Shown: piece after piece, positions 52,572-59,575 of the stretch
Numbering within the stretch: the first letter of the stretch is position 1
Layout: the number at the start of each line of letters is the position of its first letter
From: CAIQQQ01 sp037445025
GTDB lineage: Bacteria > Pseudomonadota > Alphaproteobacteria > Acetobacterales > Acetobacteraceae
Length of the DNA: 64,000 nucleotides
Direction: 5' to 3'
Assembly (NCBI GenBank): GCA_037445025.1
Contig: JBBILI010000005.1
Span: forward strand, 62,001-126,000
Notes under the pieces: model-generated
Databases searched by the model: none
What the model saw: the letters and a program-made list of their open reading frames with translations, nothing else
Told to the model about the DNA's origin: nothing
Translations under genes and position numbers: made by a program

Positions 52572-52997
52572 CTAGGAGGGATGGTCGCGGACGTAGAGCG
52601 CTGTGATCACAAGGCGAAGACGCACGCGGGCGCCGGGATAGGGTTTGGCGGTGAGCAGCAAATGGGCGCTGTCATTGCCTGGGGCGACCACGATCTGGGC
52701 AAAGCCTGCGACGGCGGCGAGATTGTCGTAGGGCTGCCAGAACGTGTCGAGCAGGCGGAAGCCCAAGGGGGCGGCCGGGATTTCGACGTTGATGGTGCTG
52801 CCGTCCAGCGCGATGTTGTACTCGTGCTTGCCGGCTGCGCCGAAGCCGCCGGAGAAGATGACGGGGTAGAGCTTGACCACCGACAGGTCGCCGATGGTGG
52901 TGGCGAAGCTGCTGGGCTGGGCGTGAGCGGATAGCGGCAGGCAGGCGAGCAGGAGGGCTGCGATCCAGCTTCTGATGCGCCCCCCTGCCCTGCTCAT
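52572..52997 (-). CDS. Small secreted protein, unknown function
   Basis: A 141-residue protein with a Sec signal at residues about 8-27 (RIRSWIAALLLACLPLSAHA). The mature part is beta-rich: SVVKLYPVIFSGGFG, EYNIALDGSTINVEIPAAPLG, ARVRLRLVITALYVRD. I do not recognise the family. It is expected in the periplasm. It starts one base after the ndk stop (ATG 52997, ndk ends 52999), so it is co-transcribed with ndk, and ends 51 bases before the binding-protein start. Confidence 0.6.
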   Translation of the reverse strand: MSRAGGRIRSWIAALLLACLPLSAHAQPSSFATTIGDLSVVKLYPVIFSGGFGAAGKHEYNIALDGSTINVEIPAAPLGFRLLDTFWQPYDNLAAVAGFAQIVVAPGNDSAHLLLTAKPYPGARVRLRLVITALYVRDHPS

Positions 52998-52998
52998 G

Positions 52999-53421
52999 TC
53001 AGCCGACGATCTCGGTGCCGGCGAAGAAATAGGCGATTTCGATGGCGGCATTCTCGGCGCTGTCGGAGCCATGGACGGAGTTGGCTTCGATGCTCTCGGC
53101 GAAGTCCTTGCGGATGGTGCCCTCGGCGGCGTTGGCCGGGTTGGTGGCGCCCATGATCGCGCGGTTGGCCAGCACGGCGTTCTCGCCTTCGAGCACCTGC
53201 ACGACGACGGGGCCCGAGGTCATGAAGGTGACGAGGTCGCGGAAGAAGCCGCGCTCGCGGTGCACGCCGTAGAAGGCTTCGGCCTGGGCGGTGGTCATGT
53301 GGATGCGCTTCTGCGCCACGATGCGCAGGCCGGCGGCCTCGAACTTGGCGTTGATGGCGCCGGTGAGGTTGCGGCGGGTGGCGTCGGGCTTGAGGATGGA
53401 GAAGGTGCGTTCGATGGCCAT
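52999..53421 (-). CDS. ndk: Nucleoside diphosphate kinase
   Basis: A 140-residue enzyme that transfers the gamma-phosphate between nucleoside triphosphates through a phospho-histidine. ERTFSILKPDATRRNLTG is the opening, GFFRDLVTFMTSGPVVVQVLEG the core, and NSVHGSDSAENAAIEIAYFF carries the catalytic His. The ATG at 53421 gives exactly the family length. A much longer open frame upstream is antisense to the ABC-F gene. It is divergent from the ABC-F gene, with a 105-base gap. Confidence 0.97.
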   Translation of the reverse strand: MAIERTFSILKPDATRRNLTGAINAKFEAAGLRIVAQKRIHMTTAQAEAFYGVHRERGFFRDLVTFMTSGPVVVQVLEGENAVLANRAIMGATNPANAAEGTIRKDFAESIEANSVHGSDSAENAAIEIAYFFAGTEIVG

Positions 53422-53526
53422 GGTGGTGATTTCCTGCGGCTTGCGTTGTCCGCGCGGCTTTAGATGAGTGACCGCGGTGCAGCAAGTGCTTGGACGTGAG
53501 GTCGGGGAGGCGGTAAACCCTGGGCC

Positions 53527-55428
53527 ATGAGCCTCCTGACCCTGACTGACATCACGATCCGCATGGCCGGACGTACCCTGTTGAACCATGCCGAGCTGAC
53601 GGTCGATCCCGGCCGGCGGATCGGGCTGGTGGGGCGCAACGGCGCCGGCAAGTCCACCCTGCTGAAGGCGATCTCGGGGACGGTGGCGCTGGATGGCGGG
53701 GAGATCCGCCTCGCGCAGCGGGCGCGGATGGCGCAGGTGAAGCAGGAGGCGCCGTCCGGGCCGCAGTCGCTGCTGGAGACGGTGCTGGAGGGGGACGAGG
53801 AACGCTCGGCGCTGATGGCCGAGGCGGAGGACCCGACGACGGAGCCGATGCGGCTGGCCGAGGTGCATGACCGGCTGCACGCGATCGGCGCGGATGCGGC
53901 GCCGGCGCGGGCGGCTACGATTTTGGCGGGATTGGGGTTCGATGCCGCGACGCAGCTGCGGCCGGTGGAGGAGTTCTCCGGCGGGTGGCGCATGCGGGTG
54001 GCGTTGGCGACGGCGCTGTTCGCCAATCCGGATCTGCTGCTGCTCGATGAGCCGACCAACCATCTGGATCTGGAGGCGACGCTGTGGCTGGAGACGTGGC
54101 TGGCGAAGTTTCCGGGGTCCTGCCTGCTGGTGTCGCATGATCGCGGGCTGCTGGATCGGTGTGTGGACAGCATCGCGCATCTGGACCAGGGCAAGATCAA
54201 TGTGACGCCAGGCGGGTATGACGAGTTTGTGCGCATCCGCACCGAGCGGGCGATGCAGATGAAGAGTGCGGCCGAGAAGGTGGCCGATCAGAAGGCGCAT
54301 CTGCAGGCGTTCGTCGATCGATTCCGGGCGAAGGCGAGCAAGGCCAAGCAGGCGCAGGCGCGGATCAAGGCGATTGCCAAGCTGCCGCAGATCGAGAGCG
54401 TGGTGGAGGATACCGTCACGCGGTTCAACTTCCCCGAGCCTGCGATGATGGCACCGCCGATTTTGTCGATGGAGCAGGTTTCGTGCGGGTATGATGGGCG
54501 GGTGATTTTGAAGGGGATTTCGATCCGGATCGATATGGAGGATCGGATTGCGCTGCTGGGGGCGAACGGCAACGGCAAGTCGACCTTGGCGAAGCTGATC
54601 GCGGGACGGATGGACGTGATGGGCGGCCAGATGCGGCGCGGGCCGAAGCTTCGTGTCGGGTATTTCGCGCAGCACCAGGAGGAGGAGCTGATCGATCACG
54701 AGACGCCGATCGATCATATGCAGCGGGCCTTGCCGCAGGCCACGCTGCAGCAGGTGCGCGCGCAGCTGGCGCGGTTCGGGCTGGATGCGGACCGGGCGAA
54801 CAATCGGGTCTCGGCGTGTTCGGGGGGCGAGAAGGCGCGGCTTTTGTTGGCGCTGGCGACTCGGGATGCGCCACAGCTGCTGATTTTGGATGAGCCGACG
54901 AACCATCTGGACATCGACGCCAAGGATGCGCTGGTGCGGGCGCTGGGGAATTTCTCGGGCGCGGTGCTGCTGATCACGCATGATCCGAATTTGGTGGAGC
55001 TGGTGGCGGATCAGCTGTGGCTGGTGGCTGACGGCACGGTGAAGCCGTATGACGGGGATATGGACGAGTATCGCGTGTTCCTGGCGGAGCGGGCGCGGAT
55101 TTCCGGGCGCCCGGCGGGGCGGGGCGATGCCACGGGGATGCAGGGGAACCACAAGAAGAAGCAGGTGGATCTGAAGGCGGTGCTGGCGCCGCTGAAGAAG
55201 CAGGCGAAGGCGGCGGAGGCGAAGCTGGCGAAGCTGTCCGAGGAGCGCGCCAAGGTGGAGGCGCTGCTCGCCAATCCGGCCCTTTATACGCCGGGGCGGA
55301 CGGCGGACATGATCACGGCGAAGACGCGGATGTCTGACGTGGCGCGGGAGATCCGCGCGGCGGAGGCGGAGTGGCTGGCGGCGGAGGAGGCGCTGGAGGC
55401 GGCGGCGGAGGCGCAGAAGGTTTATTGA
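53527..55428 (+). CDS. ABC-F family ATPase (Uup/YheS-like)
   Basis: A 633-residue soluble protein with two ABC domains and no membrane part. Walker A motifs are GRNGAGKSTLL (about 37-47) and GANGNGKSTLAKL. The signatures are FSGGWRMRVALA and CSGGEKARLLLA, and Walker B is LLLLDEPTNHLDLEA and LLILDEPTNHLDIDA. A linker with alternating Lys/Ala (KMKSAAEKVADQKAH-like) is the P-site tRNA interaction motif region of ABC-F proteins. A C-terminal coiled coil (KKQAKAAEAKLAKLSEERA) is Uup-like. It is expected to act on stalled ribosomes; there is no resistance context. Confidence 0.92.
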   Translation: MSLLTLTDITIRMAGRTLLNHAELTVDPGRRIGLVGRNGAGKSTLLKAISGTVALDGGEIRLAQRARMAQVKQEAPSGPQSLLETVLEGDEERSALMAEAEDPTTEPMRLAEVHDRLHAIGADAAPARAATILAGLGFDAATQLRPVEEFSGGWRMRVALATALFANPDLLLLDEPTNHLDLEATLWLETWLAKFPGSCLLVSHDRGLLDRCVDSIAHLDQGKINVTPGGYDEFVRIRTERAMQMKSAAEKVADQKAHLQAFVDRFRAKASKAKQAQARIKAIAKLPQIESVVEDTVTRFNFPEPAMMAPPILSMEQVSCGYDGRVILKGISIRIDMEDRIALLGANGNGKSTLAKLIAGRMDVMGGQMRRGPKLRVGYFAQHQEEELIDHETPIDHMQRALPQATLQQVRAQLARFGLDADRANNRVSACSGGEKARLLLALATRDAPQLLILDEPTNHLDIDAKDALVRALGNFSGAVLLITHDPNLVELVADQLWLVADGTVKPYDGDMDEYRVFLAERARISGRPAGRGDATGMQGNHKKKQVDLKAVLAPLKKQAKAAEAKLAKLSEERAKVEALLANPALYTPGRTADMITAKTRMSDVAREIRAAEAEWLAAEEALEAAAEAQKVY

Positions 55429-55634
55429 TCAATGGTCTGATCGAGGGCGCGCGCATGATCGGCGCGGCGAAGCCGTTGCATGATCAGGTTCCTCGCTTTG
55501 TCCAAGGGGACGGACTGTCCTGTCGCGCGGAAAGCGGCCCAGCGCTCATCGGCGAGACGGTGGAGCTGCGCGCTCTGGTCGTGCGGTTGGGTATCGTTCA
55601 TCGGCGTATCTTTCGCGGCGGCGACGGTGGACAT
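55422..55634 (-). CDS. Small antitoxin-like hypothetical protein
   Basis: A 70-residue protein overlapping the end of the ABC-F gene by 7 bases on the opposite strand. The core LHRLADERWAAFRATGQSVPLD resembles small antitoxins of type II modules (the ERWxxFxATGxxxP pattern precedes ParE or RelE-type toxins in other genomes). No toxin gene follows it, so it would be an orphan. An internal ATG at 55601 is an equally good start. Very short and weakly supported. Confidence 0.4.
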   Translation of the reverse strand: MSTVAAAKDTPMNDTQPHDQSAQLHRLADERWAAFRATGQSVPLDKARNLIMQRLRRADHARALDQTIDQ

Positions 55635-55936
55635 GGCATGCTCTGCTTGCGACGATCCTCCGGTAGCATGATGATCGCGGAAGCGAGCGACGAAACGCTG
55701 ATCTGCCCTTCAGATAGATACTCACTGCTGTTGATTTCCCGGCGTGAAGGGCATTCATGCCGACCATCCACAGGAACGTCTGCGACATGCCGGTTTTGGA
55801 GAGCGGAGCCGGAATTCCGCTCATTCTCATCCGCGGCATGGTGCGCGGCTATCGGAGGCCGAGCGCGTGGTTATGTTTGAAACGCATCGTCGAACATCCG
55901 TATGCTTCACCGCGATGCCATGAGCTCAGGAACAAC
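55635..55936. other. 302-base gap without a clear gene
   Basis: Lower coding signal than its surroundings. A 60-residue open stretch (MPVLESGAGIPLILIRGM) faintly recalls the start of an alpha/beta hydrolase but then loses any resemblance, so it may be debris of a lost gene. No RNA gene, and no long palindrome. The region upstream of 55937 must contain the promoter of the toxin-antitoxin pair. Confidence 0.3.
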
Positions 55937-56131
55937 ATGACTGTCGCCGAGCAGGTTTATGAATATACCAAACTGCTGCCGCAGCCCTTGGTCCAGGAAG
56001 CACTTGATTTCGTGTTGTTTTTGCGTGCCCGCGTGGAGAAGGGCGAGTGGCGGGATCTGATAGAGGCGCAAAGCGCATCGCTTTTATCGGTTTGGGACAA
56101 CACGGAGGACCAGGCCTGGGATCATGTTTGA
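55937..56131 (+). CDS. DUF2281-type antitoxin
   Basis: A 64-residue protein of the DUF2281 group (VAEQVYEYTKLLPQPLVQEALDFVLFL). These are antitoxin genes found before MazF/PemK-like toxins. The ATG at 55937 is taken from family length; further ATGs upstream belong to unrelated frame. Its stop (56129-56131) lies within the toxin gene, whose ATG at 56124 is embedded in its last codons, a coupled arrangement. The partner toxin is interrupted, so this antitoxin may be redundant. Confidence 0.72.
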   Translation: MTVAEQVYEYTKLLPQPLVQEALDFVLFLRARVEKGEWRDLIEAQSASLLSVWDNTEDQAWDHV

Positions 56132-56462
56132 GGCCTGAGATGTCGTGCTGCTGCCGTTTCCGTTTTCGGATCTGACAAGCGCGAAGAAACGCCCGGTGCT
56201 CATGCTCACCGATGCCGACGCACATGGTGACTTTATCAGCTGCCCCATCACATCACGCGGAGGGTGGCAGCATTCCAGACCGGTGACCACGCATGACATG
56301 GTGGACGGAGCCATGCCCCTCGCCAGCTGGGTGCGAACCGATCGGGTGATCACGTTGAATATCGGGTTGATTGTCCGCAGGTTTGGCCGGTTGACGGCCG
56401 AATTCCGCCTCGCCATCGCGGATGACGTCTGTCGCATGGTGCATGCGAGCAAGGTCACCTGA
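56124..56462 (+). pseudogene. MazF/PemK-like toxin with early in-frame TGA
   Basis: From ATG 56124 the frame reads M-F-E-A-stop-D-V-V-L-L-P-F-P-F-S-D-L. The TGA at 56136-56138 stands where relatives have tryptophan or glycine (the family opening is MFERGDVVLVPFPFTDL). Behind the stop the frame stays open for about 108 codons with normal MazF features (KKRPVLMLTDADAHGDFIS, PITSRGG, ASWVRTDRVITL). One base change (TGG to TGA) could explain it. Rescue from the GTG at 56145 would omit only about seven residues, so a shortened but perhaps active toxin is possible. Confidence 0.7.
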
Positions 56463-56470
56463 AGCGATGC

Positions 56471-57367
56471 TCAGGCGGCACGGTCCTGTCGTCGCATTTC
56501 CACGGCGAAGGTATCGGTGATGTGCCGGGCCAGCAGGTCCGTCACCGGCTGGGCCGCTTCGGCACCCTTGAGCAGCAGAATCCGAAAATCCGGCAGTTCG
56601 GGCAGGCCCTCCTCCGGGCGGATCAGGCGGAGACCCTCCGGGAGCCAGGAGATCGTTGACACCGTCACGGCCAGGCCGGCCATCACTGGGGCGTGGGTGC
56701 CGATCTGGGTGGCGCTGGTATAGGCGATGCGGTAGCGCAGGCCGGCGCGCTCCAGGGCGGTGACGGCGGCGGCGCGCCAGGAGCAGTCCTCGGTGGCGAG
56801 CGCCACCGGGAGCGGGGTCTGGCGGTGGGGGGCGTAGCGGTCCGACGTGATCCAGCAAAGCTTGCCGCGCCAGAGCTCCTCGGCGGGCCAGAGGCGGGGT
56901 TCGTGGCCTTCTGAGATCAGCGCGATGTCGAGCGTGCCGTCCTTCAGCTTGGGGACCAGCTCGCGGGAGGGGGCACAAAGCACGTCGACTTCGACGGTTG
57001 GGTGGCTGTCGGCGAAGCGGCGCAGCAGGGTGGGGAGGTAGCGCAGCGCGTAATCGTCCGGCGTGCCGAGACGGACGACGCCGCGGGTGGCGGGGGCCTG
57101 GAAGTTGTTGAGGATCGAGTCGTTGAGAGCGAGCAGTTCGCGGGCGCGGTCGAGCAGATAGGTGCCATGCGCGGTGAGCTGGACGCTGCCGCCCTTGCCG
57201 CGCAGCAGCAGCTTCTGGCCGAGCAGCTGCTCGAGGCGCTGCATCTGCATCGAAACCGCGGATTGGGTGCGGCCGACGCGTTCGGCGGCGCGGGTGAAGC
57301 TCGATTCCTCGGCGATGAAGGCGAAGCTGCGCAGGAGATCGGGGTCGAGGGCGGCTTGTTGGGTCAT
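56471..57367 (-). CDS. LysR-family transcriptional regulator
   Basis: A 298-residue regulator with an N-terminal winged helix-turn-helix: LLRSFAFIAEESSFTRAAE, then RVGRTQSAVSMQMQRLEQLLG and LLLRGKGGSVQLTAHG. A periplasmic-binding-type co-inducer domain fills residues 95-290 (VVRLGTPDDYALRYLPTLLRRF). The ATG at 57367 is chosen because the family opening lies here; the in-frame extension upstream is not conserved. It is divergent from the DUF1127 gene, and a perfect T-N11-A dyad lies right before its start, suggesting autoregulation. Confidence 0.9.
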   Translation of the reverse strand: MTQQAALDPDLLRSFAFIAEESSFTRAAERVGRTQSAVSMQMQRLEQLLGQKLLLRGKGGSVQLTAHGTYLLDRARELLALNDSILNNFQAPATRGVVRLGTPDDYALRYLPTLLRRFADSHPTVEVDVLCAPSRELVPKLKDGTLDIALISEGHEPRLWPAEELWRGKLCWITSDRYAPHRQTPLPVALATEDCSWRAAAVTALERAGLRYRIAYTSATQIGTHAPVMAGLAVTVSTISWLPEGLRLIRPEEGLPELPDFRILLLKGAEAAQPVTDLLARHITDTFAVEMRRQDRAA

Positions 57368-57369
57368 GC

Positions 57370-57388
57370 GGATCAATATCGTTGATCC
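57370..57388. promoter_or_regulatory. LysR-box dyad between the LysR and DUF1127 genes
   Basis: GGATCAA (57370-57376), TATCG, TTGATCC (57382-57388) form a perfect 7-bp dyad. It contains T-N11-A (T57373, A57385), the LysR consensus. It lies 3 bases upstream of the LysR start codon and 79 bases before the DUF1127 gene, so it fits self-repression plus activation of the neighbour. Confidence 0.6.
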
Positions 57389-57467
57389 GTCACATATGGG
57401 CAATTCGTTTCCCTTATTGGCTGGGATGCGGGATTGTCCGGCCAGGGATTTTTGACAGGAGGCCGTC

Positions 57468-57680
57468 ATGGCCGCGACACGTTCTCTGGGTTTGCCGATG
57501 CTGGGTCTGTCCGCGCGGGCGGGGGCCGGGGTTTCGCAGGTGTTCGCCTCTGTGTGGCGCGTGGTCAGCACGCGGCATGGGCTGGCGGAGCTGGATGAGC
57601 GGATGCTGAAGGATCTGGGGATCTCGCGGGCGCAGGCGCAGTTCGAGGTGTCCCGGCCTTGGTGGAAGCTGTTCTCGTAA
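57468..57680 (+). CDS. DUF1127 small basic protein
   Basis: A 70-residue DUF1127 (YjiS-like) protein. The C-terminal domain shows the typical LAELDERMLKDLGISRAQAQFEVSRPWW pattern, split by one turn. In other alphaproteobacteria small DUF1127 proteins influence RNA turnover and phosphate or carbon metabolism, but none is assigned here. A strong AGGAGG lies 6 bases before the ATG (57468). It is divergently transcribed from a LysR gene, its probable regulator. It is convergent with holC. Confidence 0.85.
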   Translation: MAATRSLGLPMLGLSARAGAGVSQVFASVWRVVSTRHGLAELDERMLKDLGISRAQAQFEVSRPWWKLFS

Positions 57681-57687
57681 GCAGCGC

Positions 57688-57704
57688 GGCGGATTGCATC
57701 CGCC
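57688..57704. repeat. REP-like palindrome, second copy
   Basis: GGCGGAT, TGC, ATCCGCC followed by CTAC, identical to 23487-23503. Here it lies between the convergent DUF1127 and holC genes, touching the holC stop codon (57705-57707). Confidence 0.55.
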
Positions 57705-58148
57705 CTACTTCTTTTCCCAGCCCTTCTGGGTCTGTTGCCAGTAGGTGAGGGTGTGGCCGGCGGATCTGGCGGTGCGCCAGCGTTGGCGGGCGGCGGCGAG
57801 GGCTGCTTCGTCGTTGCCGTCGAACAGGTCGAAGATACGGTCGAACCGGTCGAGGTGCTGGGAGCTGGCGCCGTCGATGAGGAAGAGGAAGCGGGCGCCG
57901 TTGGGGGCTTCGTCCTCGGTGGTCAGCCAGATCGGCTGCAGATCGGCTTCGCCGGTGGCCGATGAGCCGTGGGGCAGCCAGTCGGGTTCGGGGCACAGCC
58001 ACAAGGCCGCGTCGAGCGCTGCCACGCGTTCGGGGCTGCCGCAGATCACCACCGCGCGGTGGCCGGCGGCCAGGGTGCGGCCGAGCAGGGTGGGCAGCGC
58101 CTGGTCGGGGCCGGTGCGGGTGAGGTGATAGAAGCCGATCTCGGCCAT
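57705..58148 (-). CDS. holC: DNA polymerase III chi subunit
   Basis: A 147-residue HolC protein linking the clamp loader to SSB. EIGFYHLTRTGPDQALPTLLGR is the start of the fold, followed by GHRAVVICGSPERVAALDAALW and a terminal LTYWQQTQKGWEKK. GSSATGEADLQPIWLT is the surface loop. HolC lies next to pepA in many proteobacteria, and here it follows the two aminopeptidase genes with a 2-base gap (58149-58150). The ATG at 58148 is the family start. Confidence 0.88.
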   Translation of the reverse strand: MAEIGFYHLTRTGPDQALPTLLGRTLAAGHRAVVICGSPERVAALDAALWLCPEPDWLPHGSSATGEADLQPIWLTTEDEAPNGARFLFLIDGASSQHLDRFDRIFDLFDGNDEAALAAARQRWRTARSAGHTLTYWQQTQKGWEKK

Positions 58149-58150
58149 GG

Positions 58151-59575
58151 TCAGGCCCGGTGCGGGTCTTCGAAGCGCAGCGTCACCAGCCGGTCGAGCA
58201 GATGCACGCCGAAGCCGGTGGCGCCCTGGGCCTGGGCGTCGTCGGCGGTCTCGTGACTTTCGACGCCGGCGATGTCGAGATGCGCCCAGGGCGTGTCGCC
58301 CACAAATTCGCGCAGGAAGGCGGCGGCCTGGCAGGCGTCGGGCTGGAAGCGGCCGGGGTGGCAGTGGCGGATGTCGGCGATGGCGCTGTCGAGGTCGCTG
58401 CGGTGGGTCTCGCCGATGGGCATGCGCCACAGGCGCTCGCCGGTGAGGCTGCCGGCGGCGGCGAGATGGGCGGCGAGCGCGTCGTCATTGCTGAACAGGC
58501 CGGCCATGTGGTGGCCGAGGGCTGTGACGATGCTGCCGGTGAGGGTGGCCAGATCGATCACCGCGGCGGGGCGGTGGCGGGCGATGGTCCAGGCCAGGGC
58601 ATCGGCGAGGACGAGGCGGCCTTCGGCGTCGGTGTCGATCACTTCGATGGTTTTGCCGGAAAAGCTGCGGAGCACGTCGCCCGGGCGGTAGCTGTCGGCG
58701 CCGATGGCGTTTTCGGCCAGGGCCAGAACCGCGATCGCCGGTGCGGGGGAGCCGCGCAGGGCGAGGCTCAGCATGGCGCCGGCGGCCGCGGCGGCGCCGG
58801 CCATGTCGGCGCGCATCTCCCACATCTTGTCGACGGGCTTGATGGAGATGCCGCCGGTGTCGAAGGTGATGCCCTTGCCGACGAACGCAACGGGGCGGGT
58901 CTCCATGGCGCCGGGCCAGCGCAGCAGCACGAGACGCGGGCGGTGGACGGAGCCGCGGCCGACCGCGAGCAGGGCGCCGAGGCCCTCGCGTTCGAGGTCG
59001 CGGCGTTTCAGCACGGTGACTTCGACGCCGGCGTGTTCCAGCCGGTCGAGCCTGGCGATGAAGCCGTCGGGGGTGAGAGTGTTGGAGGGTTCGGTGACGA
59101 GATCGCGGGCGAAGGCGGCGCCGCGCAGGGCGGCGGAAGGGCCGTTCCAGGCGGCCTCGATGCCGGGGGACCCGCTGAGCAGATGCAGGGCCGCAAGACG
59201 GATCGCGTCGGGATCGTCCTGCGTCTTCAGCGTGGTGGGGCGCCAGGCGCGGTGAACGGCCCCGGCGGCGAAGTCGACCGCCTTGTCCGGCAGCAGGGCG
59301 CGGGCGTCCAGCGCGAGGCGCACGACCTGCGGCAGACGCGCCACGGCGAGGGCACCTGCGGCGCGGTAGGATGCCTCGGTGGGCTGCGGACCCAGGCCCA
59401 CCAGAAGAACGCGGCCGTCGGCGGTGAACACGTCACAGCTTTGACCGGCGGCCCCGGTGAAGCCGTCGGCCGCGGCGGCCGGGCGGGCCGCTTCAGGAAA
59501 TTCGGCGCCCTCGGCCACCGGGATCACGGTCACCGCCGCCTTGGGGGCGGAGGTGCCGATCCGGAGCTTGAGCAT
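58151..59575 (-). CDS. Leucyl aminopeptidase family (M17) paralogue
   Basis: A 474-residue M17 metallo-aminopeptidase. The C-terminal catalytic domain has PVAFVGKGITFDTGGISIKP (Lys and Asp ligands), EMRADMAGAAAAAGAML (Asp) and IEVIDTDAEGRLVLADALAW (Asp, Glu). In that last signature the first Asn of NTDAEGRL is Asp. The N-terminal domain differs from the downstream-neighbour paralogue, suggesting different peptide preference or regulation. The start ATG 59575 overlaps the stop of pepA by TGATG, so both are co-translated. Cytoplasmic hexamer expected. Confidence 0.9.
   Translation of the reverse strand: MLKLRIGTSAPKAAVTVIPVAEGAEFPEAARPAAAADGFTGAAGQSCDVFTADGRVLLVGLGPQPTEASYRAAGALAVARLPQVVRLALDARALLPDKAVDFAAGAVHRAWRPTTLKTQDDPDAIRLAALHLLSGSPGIEAAWNGPSAALRGAAFARDLVTEPSNTLTPDGFIARLDRLEHAGVEVTVLKRRDLEREGLGALLAVGRGSVHRPRLVLLRWPGAMETRPVAFVGKGITFDTGGISIKPVDKMWEMRADMAGAAAAAGAMLSLALRGSPAPAIAVLALAENAIGADSYRPGDVLRSFSGKTIEVIDTDAEGRLVLADALAWTIARHRPAAVIDLATLTGSIVTALGHHMAGLFSNDDALAAHLAAAGSLTGERLWRMPIGETHRSDLDSAIADIRHCHPGRFQPDACQAAAFLREFVGDTPWAHLDIAGVESHETADDAQAQGATGFGVHLLDRLVTLRFEDPHRA

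Noticed and set aside
52999..55152. A long N-terminal extension of nucleoside diphosphate kinase
   Set aside because: It is antisense to the ABC-F gene; the ATG at 53421 gives a normal 140-residue enzyme.
55757..55936. An alpha/beta hydrolase gene
   Set aside because: Only a short opening (LESGAGIPLILIRGM) resembles the family; there is no nucleophile elbow or catalytic His.
56136..56138. TGA as selenocysteine or programmed readthrough in the MazF-like gene
   Set aside because: No SECIS-like stem could be seen after the codon, and relatives do not use Cys at this place; a simple nonsense change is more likely.
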